A DNA stretch of 64,000 nt from Symsagittifera roscoffensis (GCF_963678635.1 NC_087062.1:95969705-96033704); one strand, 5' to 3'. Shown: positions 39,231-48,670, counted from the first letter of the stretch. Translations and numbers: made by a program. The notes: a model not told the origin generated them from the letters alone.

Positions 39231-39410
39231 TTTGATGTATTTAAAAATAAGGAAGGAAAAAATAAATTAGCCAATAGAGGAAGTTCTTGTTCCTTCCTTT
39301 TCTAAACTTAAAATCAAATTCATTCTCTCTCATACTTCCAGTTTCTTAAGCAGCCTCTAAGCTAGCTAAATAAATTTCAACTTTAACTTCTTTTGATCTT
39401 CTCCTTTAAA

Positions 39411-40259
39411 ATGATGCTGGCAGCTGCTGAGATAGCTCTCGGAAAACGAGAATTCGTGCATATAAACATGATTGACATGGAAACGAGACCGGTGTGCTCC
39501 ACAACCACTGAAGAAGGAACAACCACTGAAGAAGGAACAACCACAACGACACTTCCTCAGAACTCTAAATTCGAAAACGACTTGGGAGATCAAATACTCC
39601 GTAAAAGGACATCATCTGAATACATGCTGGCAGCTGCTGAGATAGCTCTCGGAAAACGAGAATTCGTGCATATAAACATGATTGACATGGAAACGAGACC
39701 GGTGTGCTCCACAACCACTGAAGAAGGAACAACCACAACGATACTTCCTCAGAACTCTAACTTCGAAAACGACTTGGGAGATCAAATACTCCGTAAAAGG
39801 ACATCATCTGAATACATGCTGGCAGCTGCTGAGATAGCTCTCGGAAAACGAGAATTCGTGCATATAAACATGATTGACATGGAAACGAGACCGGTGTGCT
39901 CCACAACCACTGAAGAAGGAACAACCACAACGATACTTCCTCAGAACTCTAAATTCGAAAACGACTTGGGAGATCAAATACTCCGTAAAAGGACATCATC
40001 TGAATACATGCTGGCAGCTGCTGAGATAGCTCTCGGAAAACGAGAATTCGTGCATATAAACATGATTGACATGGAAACGAGACCGGTGTGCTCCACAACC
40101 ACTGAAGAAGGAACAACCACAACGATACTTCCTCAGGAAGATCAAAAACTGCAGAAAAGGAAACGTCAAATTGTGCATCCGATGCGGAGACGGTCTCAGG
40201 AGAAGAAAAAAAGAGCAGCAAAAACTAGAGCATTACAAAAACTGACCTCATATATTTAA
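39411..40259 (+). CDS. Unknown protein with four 64-aa repeats
   Basis: 282 residues from the ATG at 39411; an open-frame extension upstream has only a TTG. The protein is almost entirely four tandem copies of a unit that starts MLAAAEIALGKREF and contains a Thr/Glu-rich stretch (STTTEEGTTTT), followed by a basic tail (RKRQ...RRRSQEKKKRAAKTR). The DNA copies start at 39414, 39624, 39816 and 40008. The last three are spaced exactly 192 bases; the first unit is 210 bases because it carries 18 extra bases repeating the EEGTTT part. The copies are nearly identical at DNA level, so amplification is recent. There is no signal peptide or membrane segment. It lies between the left TIR and the polymerase, a variable position in these elements. 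The family is not recognised; the basic tail would suit nucleic-acid or nuclear localisation, which is inference. Confidence 0.7.
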   Translation: MMLAAAEIALGKREFVHINMIDMETRPVCSTTTEEGTTTEEGTTTTTLPQNSKFENDLGDQILRKRTSSEYMLAAAEIALGKREFVHINMIDMETRPVCSTTTEEGTTTTILPQNSNFENDLGDQILRKRTSSEYMLAAAEIALGKREFVHINMIDMETRPVCSTTTEEGTTTTILPQNSKFENDLGDQILRKRTSSEYMLAAAEIALGKREFVHINMIDMETRPVCSTTTEEGTTTTILPQEDQKLQKRKRQIVHPMRRRSQEKKKRAAKTRALQKLTSYI

Positions 40260-40862
40260 ATGATATATTTAACTGAAAACATATATTTAAACTGAGTGAA
40301 GTGAATGATAGTATTAAGATTTTTGATTGTCTTTGTTTAAAAAGTCATTTACTCGTTTTGCTAAATTTCGTCTCCTATAAAGTAATTTAAATATTTTTAG
40401 CCGAGTTTTCGCAACAAAAAAATCCGATATGATACGGTTCAATAGACTAAAATTAAGGCAAAAACTTATTTTGAAACTTAATAAAAAAAAGAACAGCAAA
40501 AATCCTTCTCGATTCTTTCAAATTGAAAATAAAAAATTATATTTAAACTATCAAACTAGGGCTTTCTTTTTTTTTGAAGTCATATTTTAGTTTTTTTTTT
40601 TTTAAAATGAGAGTGCTGGAGTTCAATGAACGAATAAGTTTTCAACTAAGGAACAATTAAAATTTTTCAAACTAAAAACGCCAATCTCAATAAAAAAATC
40701 TCCTGGTTCTTGTTTCACTAACCGATAAACAGTTTTCTTGAAGAGATCTTGAACAGGGAAAAAAATTAACATCAATAAAAATTTATTGATTGAAAACGGA
40801 ATCTATAGAAAAGATTTTCAGGACAAAATTTACACCAAATCCAATCAGAGATATATGAAAGT
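40260..40862. other. Polinton intergenic region
   Basis: AT-rich sequence between the converging repeat-protein gene and the polymerase gene. It probably holds the two 3' ends. No gene was seen. Confidence 0.6.
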
Positions 40863-43800
40863 TTAAATTTTAAGAGGTAATGTATGAATTCCATCTGCTA
40901 GCACTTCTCGTTTCGGGTAGAAAAATGAAAGAGCTTTCTTTTTCAGTTCATAAGTTACCACTTTTTCATTATTCTGCACTCTAAATCCTCGGTTTGTAGT
41001 CTCAATTTCTGCTTGCTCAACTAAAACACTTCGATATTTCTGCATCGGTGAGTTGTTTAATAAGGCTGTTTGGTTTATACCTTTTGAACTCAGTTTAACT
41101 GTTTTACTAATTTCATCCAGACAGCAGTACGTTTTGGAGCATAAGGCGACCATCTCCGTGCATCGAAATTCTTCTTTGAAAAGACCAGGAGTTCTCTGAT
41201 CATATTTGTTATGTTTTTCACAACACTTTCGAGGGAAAAAATTAGAAATTGAATTAGCAGTGAAATTGTCTCTACAATCGTTACTCCTCATTAAATTCCA
41301 TTTACTTTTCATTTCGGGTTTGATGATATCCTCGAGATCATTTCCGTTGATTGAAAGATATAAACTATCCGTATCCATTTCAATGAACTCATATTTATCA
41401 GGATCGCAGAATGGCACGAAAAAATTATAGACGAGTTCAAGCATTACTAATTTTGCATACTGTAAGATGAAAAATCCCACTATAATCGGTTCTTTGTGTT
41501 CAACTTTCGATTTACCGAGTTCAACTTCATAAAGTTCGTTCGGTAGTTCGTTAAACTTTCGGAACATCTTATCATTCACCAAAGTATTTACACATGATCC
41601 AATTACATACTTCGTTCGAGTATGTCTGGAACGATCCATGATTTGGTATCCGTAGGCACTGTTACCAACAACTTTCTCAATATTGGCACAAACAGCAGAG
41701 TCAGGATTAAGATCTCCTTGTCGTCTTGCTTCAACTACTCCATTAACGAATGTCTCGAAACACTGTTTCGGTTGGTATTGTATAAAGAAGTGGACTCTTT
41801 TCAAAACCAGACCATGTTTCAGGTAAAACAGTAACAGTGGAGTAATTATTGGTCCTCGCGATAAAATCATGCTAGAAATGAGCATTCTTCTCGGTTTTTT
41901 CAATAGATCCTGCTCTGATGCAAAACTTTTCATGAACTCGCCTATATCATTGCGACCAACTTCACAATTTTTAAATATTGGAGGAAATTGAGAAAATTTC
42001 GACTTCAAGTGATCTGGTACCTCAATTTCAACATCCGCAACTCCAAACATTTCTCCGAGTCGAATTTTTTCGGTCAACTCCTTCTCGGTTATCGGTTTTT
42101 TGTAGGGAAAATGTGTTTTCAAGAAAACTCCGACTCCGTATTGATTATTGCGAGCCCATTCCCACCATTGACATTCTCTGATAGTAACTACTTGAAGACC
42201 TAAGCTTTGCAGATACTGCTTTCGTCTCACGGTTCTTTCACGACGCACGAGTCCCCTTTTGAGTTCTTCTTCCGAATGATGTTTATGGTCCTGGCAAGCA
42301 CAGAAGTGGAAGAAGCAACCATCCGCTTCAAAAGCAGTTTCACAATGCTGGCAATACCCGTCCACTGAAAAAGGTCCAAACCGTTTTTGTCTACGAGCAG
42401 TGAACTGTGATTTTATTTGACAGTTCGGTTTCTGTTCTTGTAAGTATGTTAAAACCATGAGCTCAAACATACTTCTTGTTGGCTTCTGTCGATGATATTT
42501 ATTCGAATCATTTGAGTACTCCCATATATAGTACGGACCAGTAGGCATCTCTTTCATCATCGAATATGGATAGAGTTGACTCGCATCTATGCCGATGACT
42601 GCGTTACATATATTTTGACTATCTCTTATCCGAGTTTCTACGGCTTTCGCGTATCTGGTGAAAATTATTGACGGACCGCCTGTGAGATTTTGTCGAATGT
42701 ACGAATCATACCAGGAGTCGGCTTTAACAAAGGGGAAAAACTTTGCATCAGTGGAGGAATGCAAGATATTATTTGCTAGATTAGGCAATGTTAGTCCAAG
42801 CTTAAGCATATCGATGTTTTTCGAATGATAGTAAGCTACCATTCTCTGCATCGCTGTCATAGTCGGTACTACATCTTTATTGTTATAATATTCCAGGAAA
42901 TCTTTGAACACTTGCATATTTTTCTGTCGCCAAATGATTTCTAACTCCGCGTAATTCTCTTCTTTCGTCTTTGGTATCTGTTTCAATTTCATTTTTTTCA
43001 AACTTGCTTCACAGCCATATCCCTGGTCTTGGAGTCTTCTAAATTCTAGAAAATCTACTTCGAGAACGTTAATGCATTTGAGTTTGCTGTAGAAATCGTC
43101 GATACTGGGTAGTTTTGTCTCGTTCAATTTTTCAGGACTATTAAACCATTCATATGGGAAAAATCCTTTCTGCTCTTCTGATCCGTAAGCTTTTAAGAAT
43201 TTGTCAAGACTGGTAGCTCCACCCAGAAAACTTAGAATATCTAGAAACTGGAGTCCTAAGAAACTCATTCCCAAAAACTGGTTAGCCTTGCGTATAACGG
43301 ATGGTGAACACTTTTTTTCATACAAGAGAATTTCAAGCAAATACTCCTTAATCAAATTCAGATCATAACGCGAGCTGTTGAATCCGAAAATCGGTAGAGT
43401 TACACAGTACTTATTGAGATCATCTCGCAACTGATAAAGACTTTTCAACGTCAGTTTTCCTATATCCAAAATGTTGGAATCAGTTTCGGTTGTGCTTCCC
43501 TCCTCAACTGTACTGCTTGCATTGTCGACTTCATCTGAGAATTGTTCGCACTCAGTTATTTTTTCATTCAGATCGTTAAATACTCGTTCAAATTTTTCAA
43601 TGACCAGAACTGAACTCAGTTGACTAACCTCTAAAAGCTTTTCGATAAAATCCCGAACTAATTGTTTTGGGTCAGAATTGCATAAAAAATATACTCCACT
43701 ACCAAACGAATAGGAAATGGAAACGCTTATGGGTACATGTCGTCCAATCCATGTAGTCGAATCTGAGTTTTTCAGCGTGTTATCTGCAACTGTAATAGAC

Positions 43801-45167
43801 TCAAAGTCGAAAACGGCAAAGTTCGTGAACAACCTGACTTCATTATCAACATGAATTCCTATGTCCTCTAGACGTTCGAAGACAGTTTCTTTGAGTTGGT
43901 ACACTCCAGTAGGATAGACATGTTTTATATTTTCACGACATTGTCTTTGGTGATTTAGGAGATTCCGTGTCGATGACAAAAAAATATCGCAACTATGACA
44001 TCTGAACTTCTTTAGTAGGTTATTCAAATTCTCAGTCCAGCAGATGTGATTATCATAGCGAATTAAGTTTACAATGCGAGAAAAGCGCAGTGCAGATCTT
44101 CTCGTCAATTCGCCCACAATTTCCCCGTTTTCATCGTAATCAATGTTAAAGAGTTGAATATTGATCTCACAAATATCTTCTAGTATGTAAATATCGTCTT
44201 CACCAACTCCAGGGAACCCTTCCATTTTAACCCGTGATATTTCAATGAACCGTTGAAAAATCTGATCAGTTTTCAAGGCTAACGAATCAGATCCATATAA
44301 TTCAAAGGCAAGCGCACGAAAAAAACATAAGTTATGATGATAAGGTTTGTGATTTGAGTCGGATAATAAACATTTGATAGTTGGATTTCTCAACATTCTA
44401 TCAGGGAGATTAATACTTCGGCAACCGAGAGGGACATTTTTCATCAGGTATAAAAAGAAAGTAACGTTGGTTATAGAAAAAAGTTTCCATTTTGTGTCAG
44501 GACGATGACAAGTAACATTCTCTAGCAAGTCCGAATTTTCAAGGCTTTCCTTTACCGCATCAAGATCACTTTGTTGTGATATGAGAACGGGGTTGAGAAA
44601 AACAGTATTATTATCGGCTGCATAATAATACTTGAAGGAATCGTTGTCCGTGATACTTTTTAGAACGAAACCAAAAGCTATATTCAATTTAACGGTGCAA
44701 GTCATCTCATCAAATATAACATCTAACTTGTCTCTAATAAATTTCTTGTCAGTTCCATTTATCCGGAAATTGTACACGACCTTTTGCCGCAATTCCATTT
44801 TTTCGTCTCGAAGGAAGTGTTTCACAGACTCCATTTCCTGGAGTAGAGACGAATTCAATTGAAATTCACTCAAATCTACTGGTCCCGCATTGTAGTGTTT
44901 TCGGATTCGTCTATGTTCTTCTCTTTTATGTCTTTGAAGACGATAAAAAGACGAAAAGCCATTTCCACAAATATTACAAACGAAAGATCCAGAATTGGCA
45001 TGATTTTTCAGGGCATGCACACGAAGTGCATCTTCTGTAGAAAATGATAATCGACAATCAGAACAATTGTGACTATGCTTATGTTCGATATACCGCTTCA
45101 AATTTTTTTTTATTAGAGTGAGCTCACATTTAGGACACTTGATTTTACAATTCGATGGCGGGACCAT
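40863..45167 (-). CDS. PolB: Protein-primed type B DNA polymerase
   Basis: 1434 residues from the ATG at 45167. The open frame extends two codons further to a TTG. The N terminus has C2H2 fingers (C11/C14, C35/C38-H51/H56, C64/C67-H80/H85). A middle region has an NLCFFRALAFE motif (C281) and a DNHICW motif (H374) recalling OTU-type cysteine-protease motifs, then a fourth finger (C390/C393-H406/C410). The 3'-5' exonuclease motifs are Exo I D454-x-E456, Exo II NSSRYD ending D602, and Exo III YNNKD ending D765. Polymerase motifs are A (DASQLYP, D861), B (KVVGNSAYG, K1165), C (DTDS, D1265/D1267) and the KTY near 1345. A Cys/His-rich insertion at about 939-965 lies between A and B, where protein-primed enzymes carry their TPR inserts. 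All catalytic residues are present. It would copy the linear element from a terminal protein; no separate terminal-protein gene was identified. Its start overlaps the upstream ORF by about 23 bases. Confidence 0.95.
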   Translation of the reverse strand: MVPPSNCKIKCPKCELTLIKKNLKRYIEHKHSHNCSDCRLSFSTEDALRVHALKNHANSGSFVCNICGNGFSSFYRLQRHKREEHRRIRKHYNAGPVDLSEFQLNSSLLQEMESVKHFLRDEKMELRQKVVYNFRINGTDKKFIRDKLDVIFDEMTCTVKLNIAFGFVLKSITDNDSFKYYYAADNNTVFLNPVLISQQSDLDAVKESLENSDLLENVTCHRPDTKWKLFSITNVTFFLYLMKNVPLGCRSINLPDRMLRNPTIKCLLSDSNHKPYHHNLCFFRALAFELYGSDSLALKTDQIFQRFIEISRVKMEGFPGVGEDDIYILEDICEINIQLFNIDYDENGEIVGELTRRSALRFSRIVNLIRYDNHICWTENLNNLLKKFRCHSCDIFLSSTRNLLNHQRQCRENIKHVYPTGVYQLKETVFERLEDIGIHVDNEVRLFTNFAVFDFESITVADNTLKNSDSTTWIGRHVPISVSISYSFGSGVYFLCNSDPKQLVRDFIEKLLEVSQLSSVLVIEKFERVFNDLNEKITECEQFSDEVDNASSTVEEGSTTETDSNILDIGKLTLKSLYQLRDDLNKYCVTLPIFGFNSSRYDLNLIKEYLLEILLYEKKCSPSVIRKANQFLGMSFLGLQFLDILSFLGGATSLDKFLKAYGSEEQKGFFPYEWFNSPEKLNETKLPSIDDFYSKLKCINVLEVDFLEFRRLQDQGYGCEASLKKMKLKQIPKTKEENYAELEIIWRQKNMQVFKDFLEYYNNKDVVPTMTAMQRMVAYYHSKNIDMLKLGLTLPNLANNILHSSTDAKFFPFVKADSWYDSYIRQNLTGGPSIIFTRYAKAVETRIRDSQNICNAVIGIDASQLYPYSMMKEMPTGPYYIWEYSNDSNKYHRQKPTRSMFELMVLTYLQEQKPNCQIKSQFTARRQKRFGPFSVDGYCQHCETAFEADGCFFHFCACQDHKHHSEEELKRGLVRRERTVRRKQYLQSLGLQVVTIRECQWWEWARNNQYGVGVFLKTHFPYKKPITEKELTEKIRLGEMFGVADVEIEVPDHLKSKFSQFPPIFKNCEVGRNDIGEFMKSFASEQDLLKKPRRMLISSMILSRGPIITPLLLFYLKHGLVLKRVHFFIQYQPKQCFETFVNGVVEARRQGDLNPDSAVCANIEKVVGNSAYGYQIMDRSRHTRTKYVIGSCVNTLVNDKMFRKFNELPNELYEVELGKSKVEHKEPIIVGFFILQYAKLVMLELVYNFFVPFCDPDKYEFIEMDTDSLYLSINGNDLEDIIKPEMKSKWNLMRSNDCRDNFTANSISNFFPRKCCEKHNKYDQRTPGLFKEEFRCTEMVALCSKTYCCLDEISKTVKLSSKGINQTALLNNSPMQKYRSVLVEQAEIETTNRGFRVQNNEKVVTYELKKKALSFFYPKREVLADGIHTLPLKI

Positions 45168-45792
45168 TTTCAACTATTGTTGGAATTTGTGATGTCGTTG
45201 TATCTAGCGATAGTTTCTGCTCTGAAAGTAGTGTGACTAAATTGTAAAAATCTTTTCCCGATTCTGAGTTTAAAATACTCTCAACTTTGTAAATAAAATG
45301 GGATGTCAAATATTGAGGTTTCAAAGACAAAGAGCGGGAACTACAGCCGGGTAACAATTTCGATCGAAAGAATTTGAATCGTTTTCTCAACAATCTTTTC
45401 TTCTCGACGCTAGGACGTTTCAAAACTTTATAAGGGAGACTTCGGTGAAAATCAGCAGCTTTGCACAGATCTTGAATCGTATCACCCCGAGAGTTGGAGA
45501 TTACTCTAAAATAATTCAAACTAACTGTTAAAAGACAATCAACGGATTGATAATAAAATTCACGTAAAGGAATATTCTTCGGAAAATTATGAAAGAGTTG
45601 GTCATCAATAATCAAAACATGGAACATACAATCTGTCAAAGTACAATTGGTTTTTTGATGTGGAGCTAACATAAACTCATTAAAGTCTTCGAAAGAATCA
45701 CAATTTGGTTCAAATGAAAGTGAAAGAAAAACTGAAAATTTGCTGAGTTGGGAGTAGAAATTAGGAAAGCAAGTTGCATCACCGCAAGCCAT
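45145..45792 (-). CDS. Unknown Polinton protein upstream of polymerase
   Basis: 215 residues, ATG at 45792. It ends inside the polymerase start in another frame, so the two are probably expressed from one minus-strand transcript. The N-terminal half is acidic and Cys-containing (about six Cys). The middle (VEKKRLLRKRFKFFRSKLLP) is strongly basic. No family is recognised. By position and basic patch it could assist the polymerase, for instance as terminal protein or processivity factor, but nothing in the sequence proves this. Confidence 0.65.
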   Translation of the reverse strand: MACGDATCFPNFYSQLSKFSVFLSLSFEPNCDSFEDFNEFMLAPHQKTNCTLTDCMFHVLIIDDQLFHNFPKNIPLREFYYQSVDCLLTVSLNYFRVISNSRGDTIQDLCKAADFHRSLPYKVLKRPSVEKKRLLRKRFKFFRSKLLPGCSSRSLSLKPQYLTSHFIYKVESILNSESGKDFYNLVTLLSEQKLSLDTTTSQIPTIVENGPAIEL

Positions 45793-46153
45793 TTGTTTAA
45801 AATGAAAGTGATATAGAAAAAAAGTATCGAACAGTTAAAAAAATCACGTGACAAATTTCAACTCCAGTAAATTGTATGAGTGAATTTTAAGCAGTAAAGT
45901 GTGACTAAATTTGAAAAAAGAGCGCGGGATATAACAGTCAAAAATCAACCAATCAATGTGACGAAATTTAATTTAAAAAAAAACTCACACTAACAATAAT
46001 AATCATGTCAGAAAAGCAATAGAATTGATTGGTTAGAAGACTTAACTCGGAAAAATCCACAAATACAAGCAGAAAAATCTGATTCTTATTCAGCACAACA
46101 CTCCAGTTTTCAACATTTTTACAAAAAAAATCATATCCCAACAAAGGGGAACA
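45793..46153. promoter_or_regulatory. Divergent intergenic region
   Basis: This 361-base AT-rich region separates the minus-strand polymerase operon from the plus-strand cassette, so both promoters should lie here. No clear TATA box or symmetric operator was recognised. Confidence 0.5.
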
Positions 46154-46870
46154 ATGGAACGAAAAAATGGTCCCATCTTTAGTGAAGCACGTACTTCAAA
46201 AATTACTACTGTTCCTAAACCTGAATCAATTTTGCAAAAGTATCGTAGTATCGGACTTATTAAAGATGGCCAAGATTCCAAACTATTCTGGGACTTTGTT
46301 GAGACACCTTCTCGTCTTGTTAGAATTTCCATTCCAAAACAAGAGGAAAGTTCCGTTCCCAGTGATTGGATTCATTTGAAGGTTTACAGACAGCAAGTTA
46401 CTGGAATGGTTCTTCATCAGATTATTCTGTTCTCCAGCTTAGAGATGAGAAGATTGCTTTACCAGCTTCCATCGATTGAAAATGAAGCAGAAAATTATTA
46501 TAGAAACTTCTACTCTATCAGAAACACTAATCTGCAATCATCAGAAATCCCGAAAAACTCTCAAACAGTTCCATTTCCCTCACCAGCAGAAGACGCTCAA
46601 GAGTGTGATAAGTTCTGGGAAATATACGAATCAAAGCGACGAAAAATATGTATCTCGTGCGTCTACTACGACACCGTTGACTACACGCGAACATATTTCC
46701 AGTTCAAATTATTTACGAGACCAACAGAAATCGATTCTTTTTCGAGAAAAGGATGCGTCAGTGTTCGAGTTGATGAGATCAATAAGCTGATATCTACTGT
46801 AGAGTTTCTCATCGCGGAAATGGTGAGAGAGAGTATTAGAGAAAATCATCAGAAAAACGAACATGAATAG
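46154..46870 (+). CDS. Unknown protein, possibly PC4-like ssDNA-binding
   Basis: 238 residues, first gene of the plus-strand series. The C-terminal part (about 160-225) alternates beta-like strands ending with RKGCVSVRVDEINKLISTVE. This resembles the layout of PC4/p15-type single-stranded DNA-binding proteins, in which a GI-x-L strand is followed by a helix. An earlier segment (about 70-110, IHLKVYRQQV then ILFSSLEMRRLLYQL) has the same outline, so the protein may hold two such units. A Ser/Pro-rich linker lies between. This is a pattern impression, not a firm family match; a replication or transcription accessory role would fit the place near the divergent promoter. Confidence 0.6.
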   Translation: MERKNGPIFSEARTSKITTVPKPESILQKYRSIGLIKDGQDSKLFWDFVETPSRLVRISIPKQEESSVPSDWIHLKVYRQQVTGMVLHQIILFSSLEMRRLLYQLPSIENEAENYYRNFYSIRNTNLQSSEIPKNSQTVPFPSPAEDAQECDKFWEIYESKRRKICISCVYYDTVDYTRTYFQFKLFTRPTEIDSFSRKGCVSVRVDEINKLISTVEFLIAEMVRESIRENHQKNEHE

Positions 46871-46926
46871 ATGAACTCTCATTTGAAACTGATTCATTTG
46901 TAAAATTGATTTGCTTTTAAAACAGT

Positions 46927-47328
46927 ATGCTTAATATTGGTGAAAATCGTCAAGTGTTTATTCAAATTAAATATAAAAAAGAATTAAAGTTTTTCCATTT
47001 GAAAATTTATGGAACAAATTTAGTACCGAAAAAATTTCAATTGACCCTCATTGAAGGAAATACTTTACCTAAACAAATCAATAGCGGAGAAAAATATTCA
47101 ATTTCAAACGGACGTAGACTTATCATAGTCGATTCAGTTAAAAAGGATAGAAAAAACAATAGAATTAATCTCTCCTTTTTTCAACACAAATCCAACCATT
47201 TCGAGATTAAACAGAGCATTAACTTTTCAGATAAAGAATATACTGCGTTATTAAATTTTGTTCATTCTCATACGATTCCCGATTTAGAAATACATTTACC
47301 TTTAGAGAATGAATACGAATCTATATAG
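46927..47328 (+). CDS. Unknown protein, possibly PC4-like
   Basis: 133 residues, ATG at 46927, 56 bases after the previous stop. The central part reads GRRLIIVDSVKKDRKNNRIN followed by a second strand and INFSDKEYTALLNFV. This is the beta-strand/loop/beta-strand/helix outline of PC4-type ssDNA-binding domains, similar to the preceding gene. The N terminus (IKYKKELKFFHLKIYG) is strand-rich and basic and may be another unit. No confident homologue. The 3' end overlaps the next gene by 20 bases. Confidence 0.6.
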   Translation: MLNIGENRQVFIQIKYKKELKFFHLKIYGTNLVPKKFQLTLIEGNTLPKQINSGEKYSISNGRRLIIVDSVKKDRKNNRINLSFFQHKSNHFEIKQSINFSDKEYTALLNFVHSHTIPDLEIHLPLENEYESI

Positions 47329-47716
47329 AATAACTCAAAGGAAGCAAAAGATTTCAACACAATATCCTCAAAACACGGTTAGAAAAAACTATTTCTTATC
47401 AGCTTGTCAGGAAATTGATGACTCGGTCTCATTGGATGAGGTGGATGAAGACTGTGTTTATGGAGGTATCATTGGGATTGGAAACTCCAAATTAGACTAC
47501 TTTTTGAGTGTTTCTAAAATACTAAGATTACATGCAGTTCTTCATGATGCGTCAGGTTATATGAAGGCACGTTACGAGAAAGGAAAAGGGTACTGCTATG
47601 CAATACCGTTTCCAGACTTTTTAAATTGTTGCTTTTTCGGGCACGTGACAGGACTAGTTTACTGTTTGTACATTAAAACATTTTACCCTAAAATCTATCG
47701 TGAAGTTAAGTTGTAA
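47309..47716 (+). CDS. Unknown Polinton protein
   Basis: 135 residues, overlapping the preceding ORF by 20 bases. It has an acidic patch (DEVDEDC), a glycine-containing GGIIGIGN segment, a VLHDASGYMKARYEKG motif and a hydrophobic Cys-containing segment near residues 102-125 (LNCCFFGHVTGLVYCLYI). The His-Asp pair followed by a Tyr faintly recalls phospholipase A2 active sites, but a calcium loop is not evident and I do not claim it. It may be membrane-associated. Confidence 0.55.
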   Translation: MNTNLYRITQRKQKISTQYPQNTVRKNYFLSACQEIDDSVSLDEVDEDCVYGGIIGIGNSKLDYFLSVSKILRLHAVLHDASGYMKARYEKGKGYCYAIPFPDFLNCCFFGHVTGLVYCLYIKTFYPKIYREVKL

Positions 47717-47720
47717 GGAT

Positions 47721-48335
47721 ATGAGTTCAATCGTTGTTGTGGATGTTGAGTTATTCACAAATGGAGTGGTGAAAGAAATTGGGATTTACAAAAATGGAGC
47801 AGCTATTGGTTTGTCATTTCTCCCACCTTATATTATGAACTTTTTATCCGATAAAGAAAAGAGACAATGTGCTTGGCTGACAAACAATCTCCACAACATC
47901 GAATGGAACTCAGGAGAGATTCCTTATCATCACTTACAGGAAACGTTGGATATAGTGACAAACTCTGATTCGATCAATTTTTTTACAAACCCCAATGGAT
48001 CAACAAACAACTATTACGTTCGCTTAATATCAGACTGTGTTGGGTGGAATGTACAAAAAGCACCTGCTGATATCAAATTTTTTTCAAAAGGTATCGAGAA
48101 GTGTAAGCTCTTGGAATCAATATTCAACAGAAAATTCTACGATATTGCAGACTACGGTTGTCCAAAATTGATTGATGTTTTGATTGATCCTTCGAAATTG
48201 TGCAAATGTGACTCCTACCCGGAAAAACATGCCAAAGTCACCACTCATTGTGCGCAGAAAAAAGCTTTCTTTATGGGGACATGGTTACAGAAGCATGTAG
48301 AGGATAATTGGTTCAAACTCAATCTTTCTCAATGA
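47721..48335 (+). CDS. DEDD exonuclease-like protein
   Basis: 204 residues from the ATG at 47721, four bases after the preceding stop; an upstream GTG in frame is less likely. The start SSIVVVDVELFTNG gives an Asp-x-Glu pair on a first strand, as in DEDD/RNase H-fold exonucleases. It is followed by KEIGIY, a WLTNNLHNIEWNSGEIPY block and a late YDIADYGCPK block that could supply further acidic residues. The end has a Cys/His cluster (CKCDSYPEKHAKVTTHC). I recall uncharacterised invertebrate proteins with the same KEI/LHxIxWxxGxxPY layout. Catalytic activity is inferred; a role in replication or recombination of the element is plausible. Confidence 0.65.
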   Translation: MSSIVVVDVELFTNGVVKEIGIYKNGAAIGLSFLPPYIMNFLSDKEKRQCAWLTNNLHNIEWNSGEIPYHHLQETLDIVTNSDSINFFTNPNGSTNNYYVRLISDCVGWNVQKAPADIKFFSKGIEKCKLLESIFNRKFYDIADYGCPKLIDVLIDPSKLCKCDSYPEKHAKVTTHCAQKKAFFMGTWLQKHVEDNWFKLNLSQ

Positions 48336-48406
48336 TTCAAGTTTGTATTTGTTTTGGTCATCATTATTCATTTTTTTCAAAAATTATTTATTTATTAGTG
48401 GAACAA

Positions 48407-48670
48407 ATGACGGATTCAACTGATGCAATCACTGCATCTACATTAGTTTTCGATGAACAAAATGGTGAAAGAATTCCTTGGACAATATGTTCTCAGGAAT
48501 GTTCTCGCTCTTTTTTGTTCTTTTCTTTTCAAGTTATAGTGATTCTAATTCTTGTTTTGACAAGTGTATTTCGAATTATTCTGGCTAGCACATGTGAGGA
48601 ATCATCTGTTTGGGTAGCAATTTTATCAAGTTGTGTCGGTTACGTTTTACCATCTCCCCGTCCAGGATAA
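48407..48670 (+). CDS. Small Polinton membrane protein
   Basis: 87 residues from the ATG at 48407. An in-frame ATG at 48332, overlapping the previous stop, would add 25 residues. The N-terminal part is soluble (DSTDAITASTLVFDEQNGER). A strong transmembrane segment (FLFFSFQVIVILILVLTSVF) and a second, weaker one (SVWVAILSSCVGYVL) follow, and the tail is proline-rich (PSPRPG). The CE(E/D)xSVW...SSxVGYxLPSP end is, to my recollection, common to a small membrane protein of animal Polintons. It could act in the virion membrane or in host-membrane interaction; the function is unknown. Confidence 0.65.
   Translation: MTDSTDAITASTLVFDEQNGERIPWTICSQECSRSFLFFSFQVIVILILVLTSVFRIILASTCEESSVWVAILSSCVGYVLPSPRPG

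Noticed and set aside
47309-47716. Phospholipase A2 reading of the HD motif
   Set aside because: No calcium-binding glycine loop at the right distance and the His-Asp-Tyr spacing is not typical; left as unknown.
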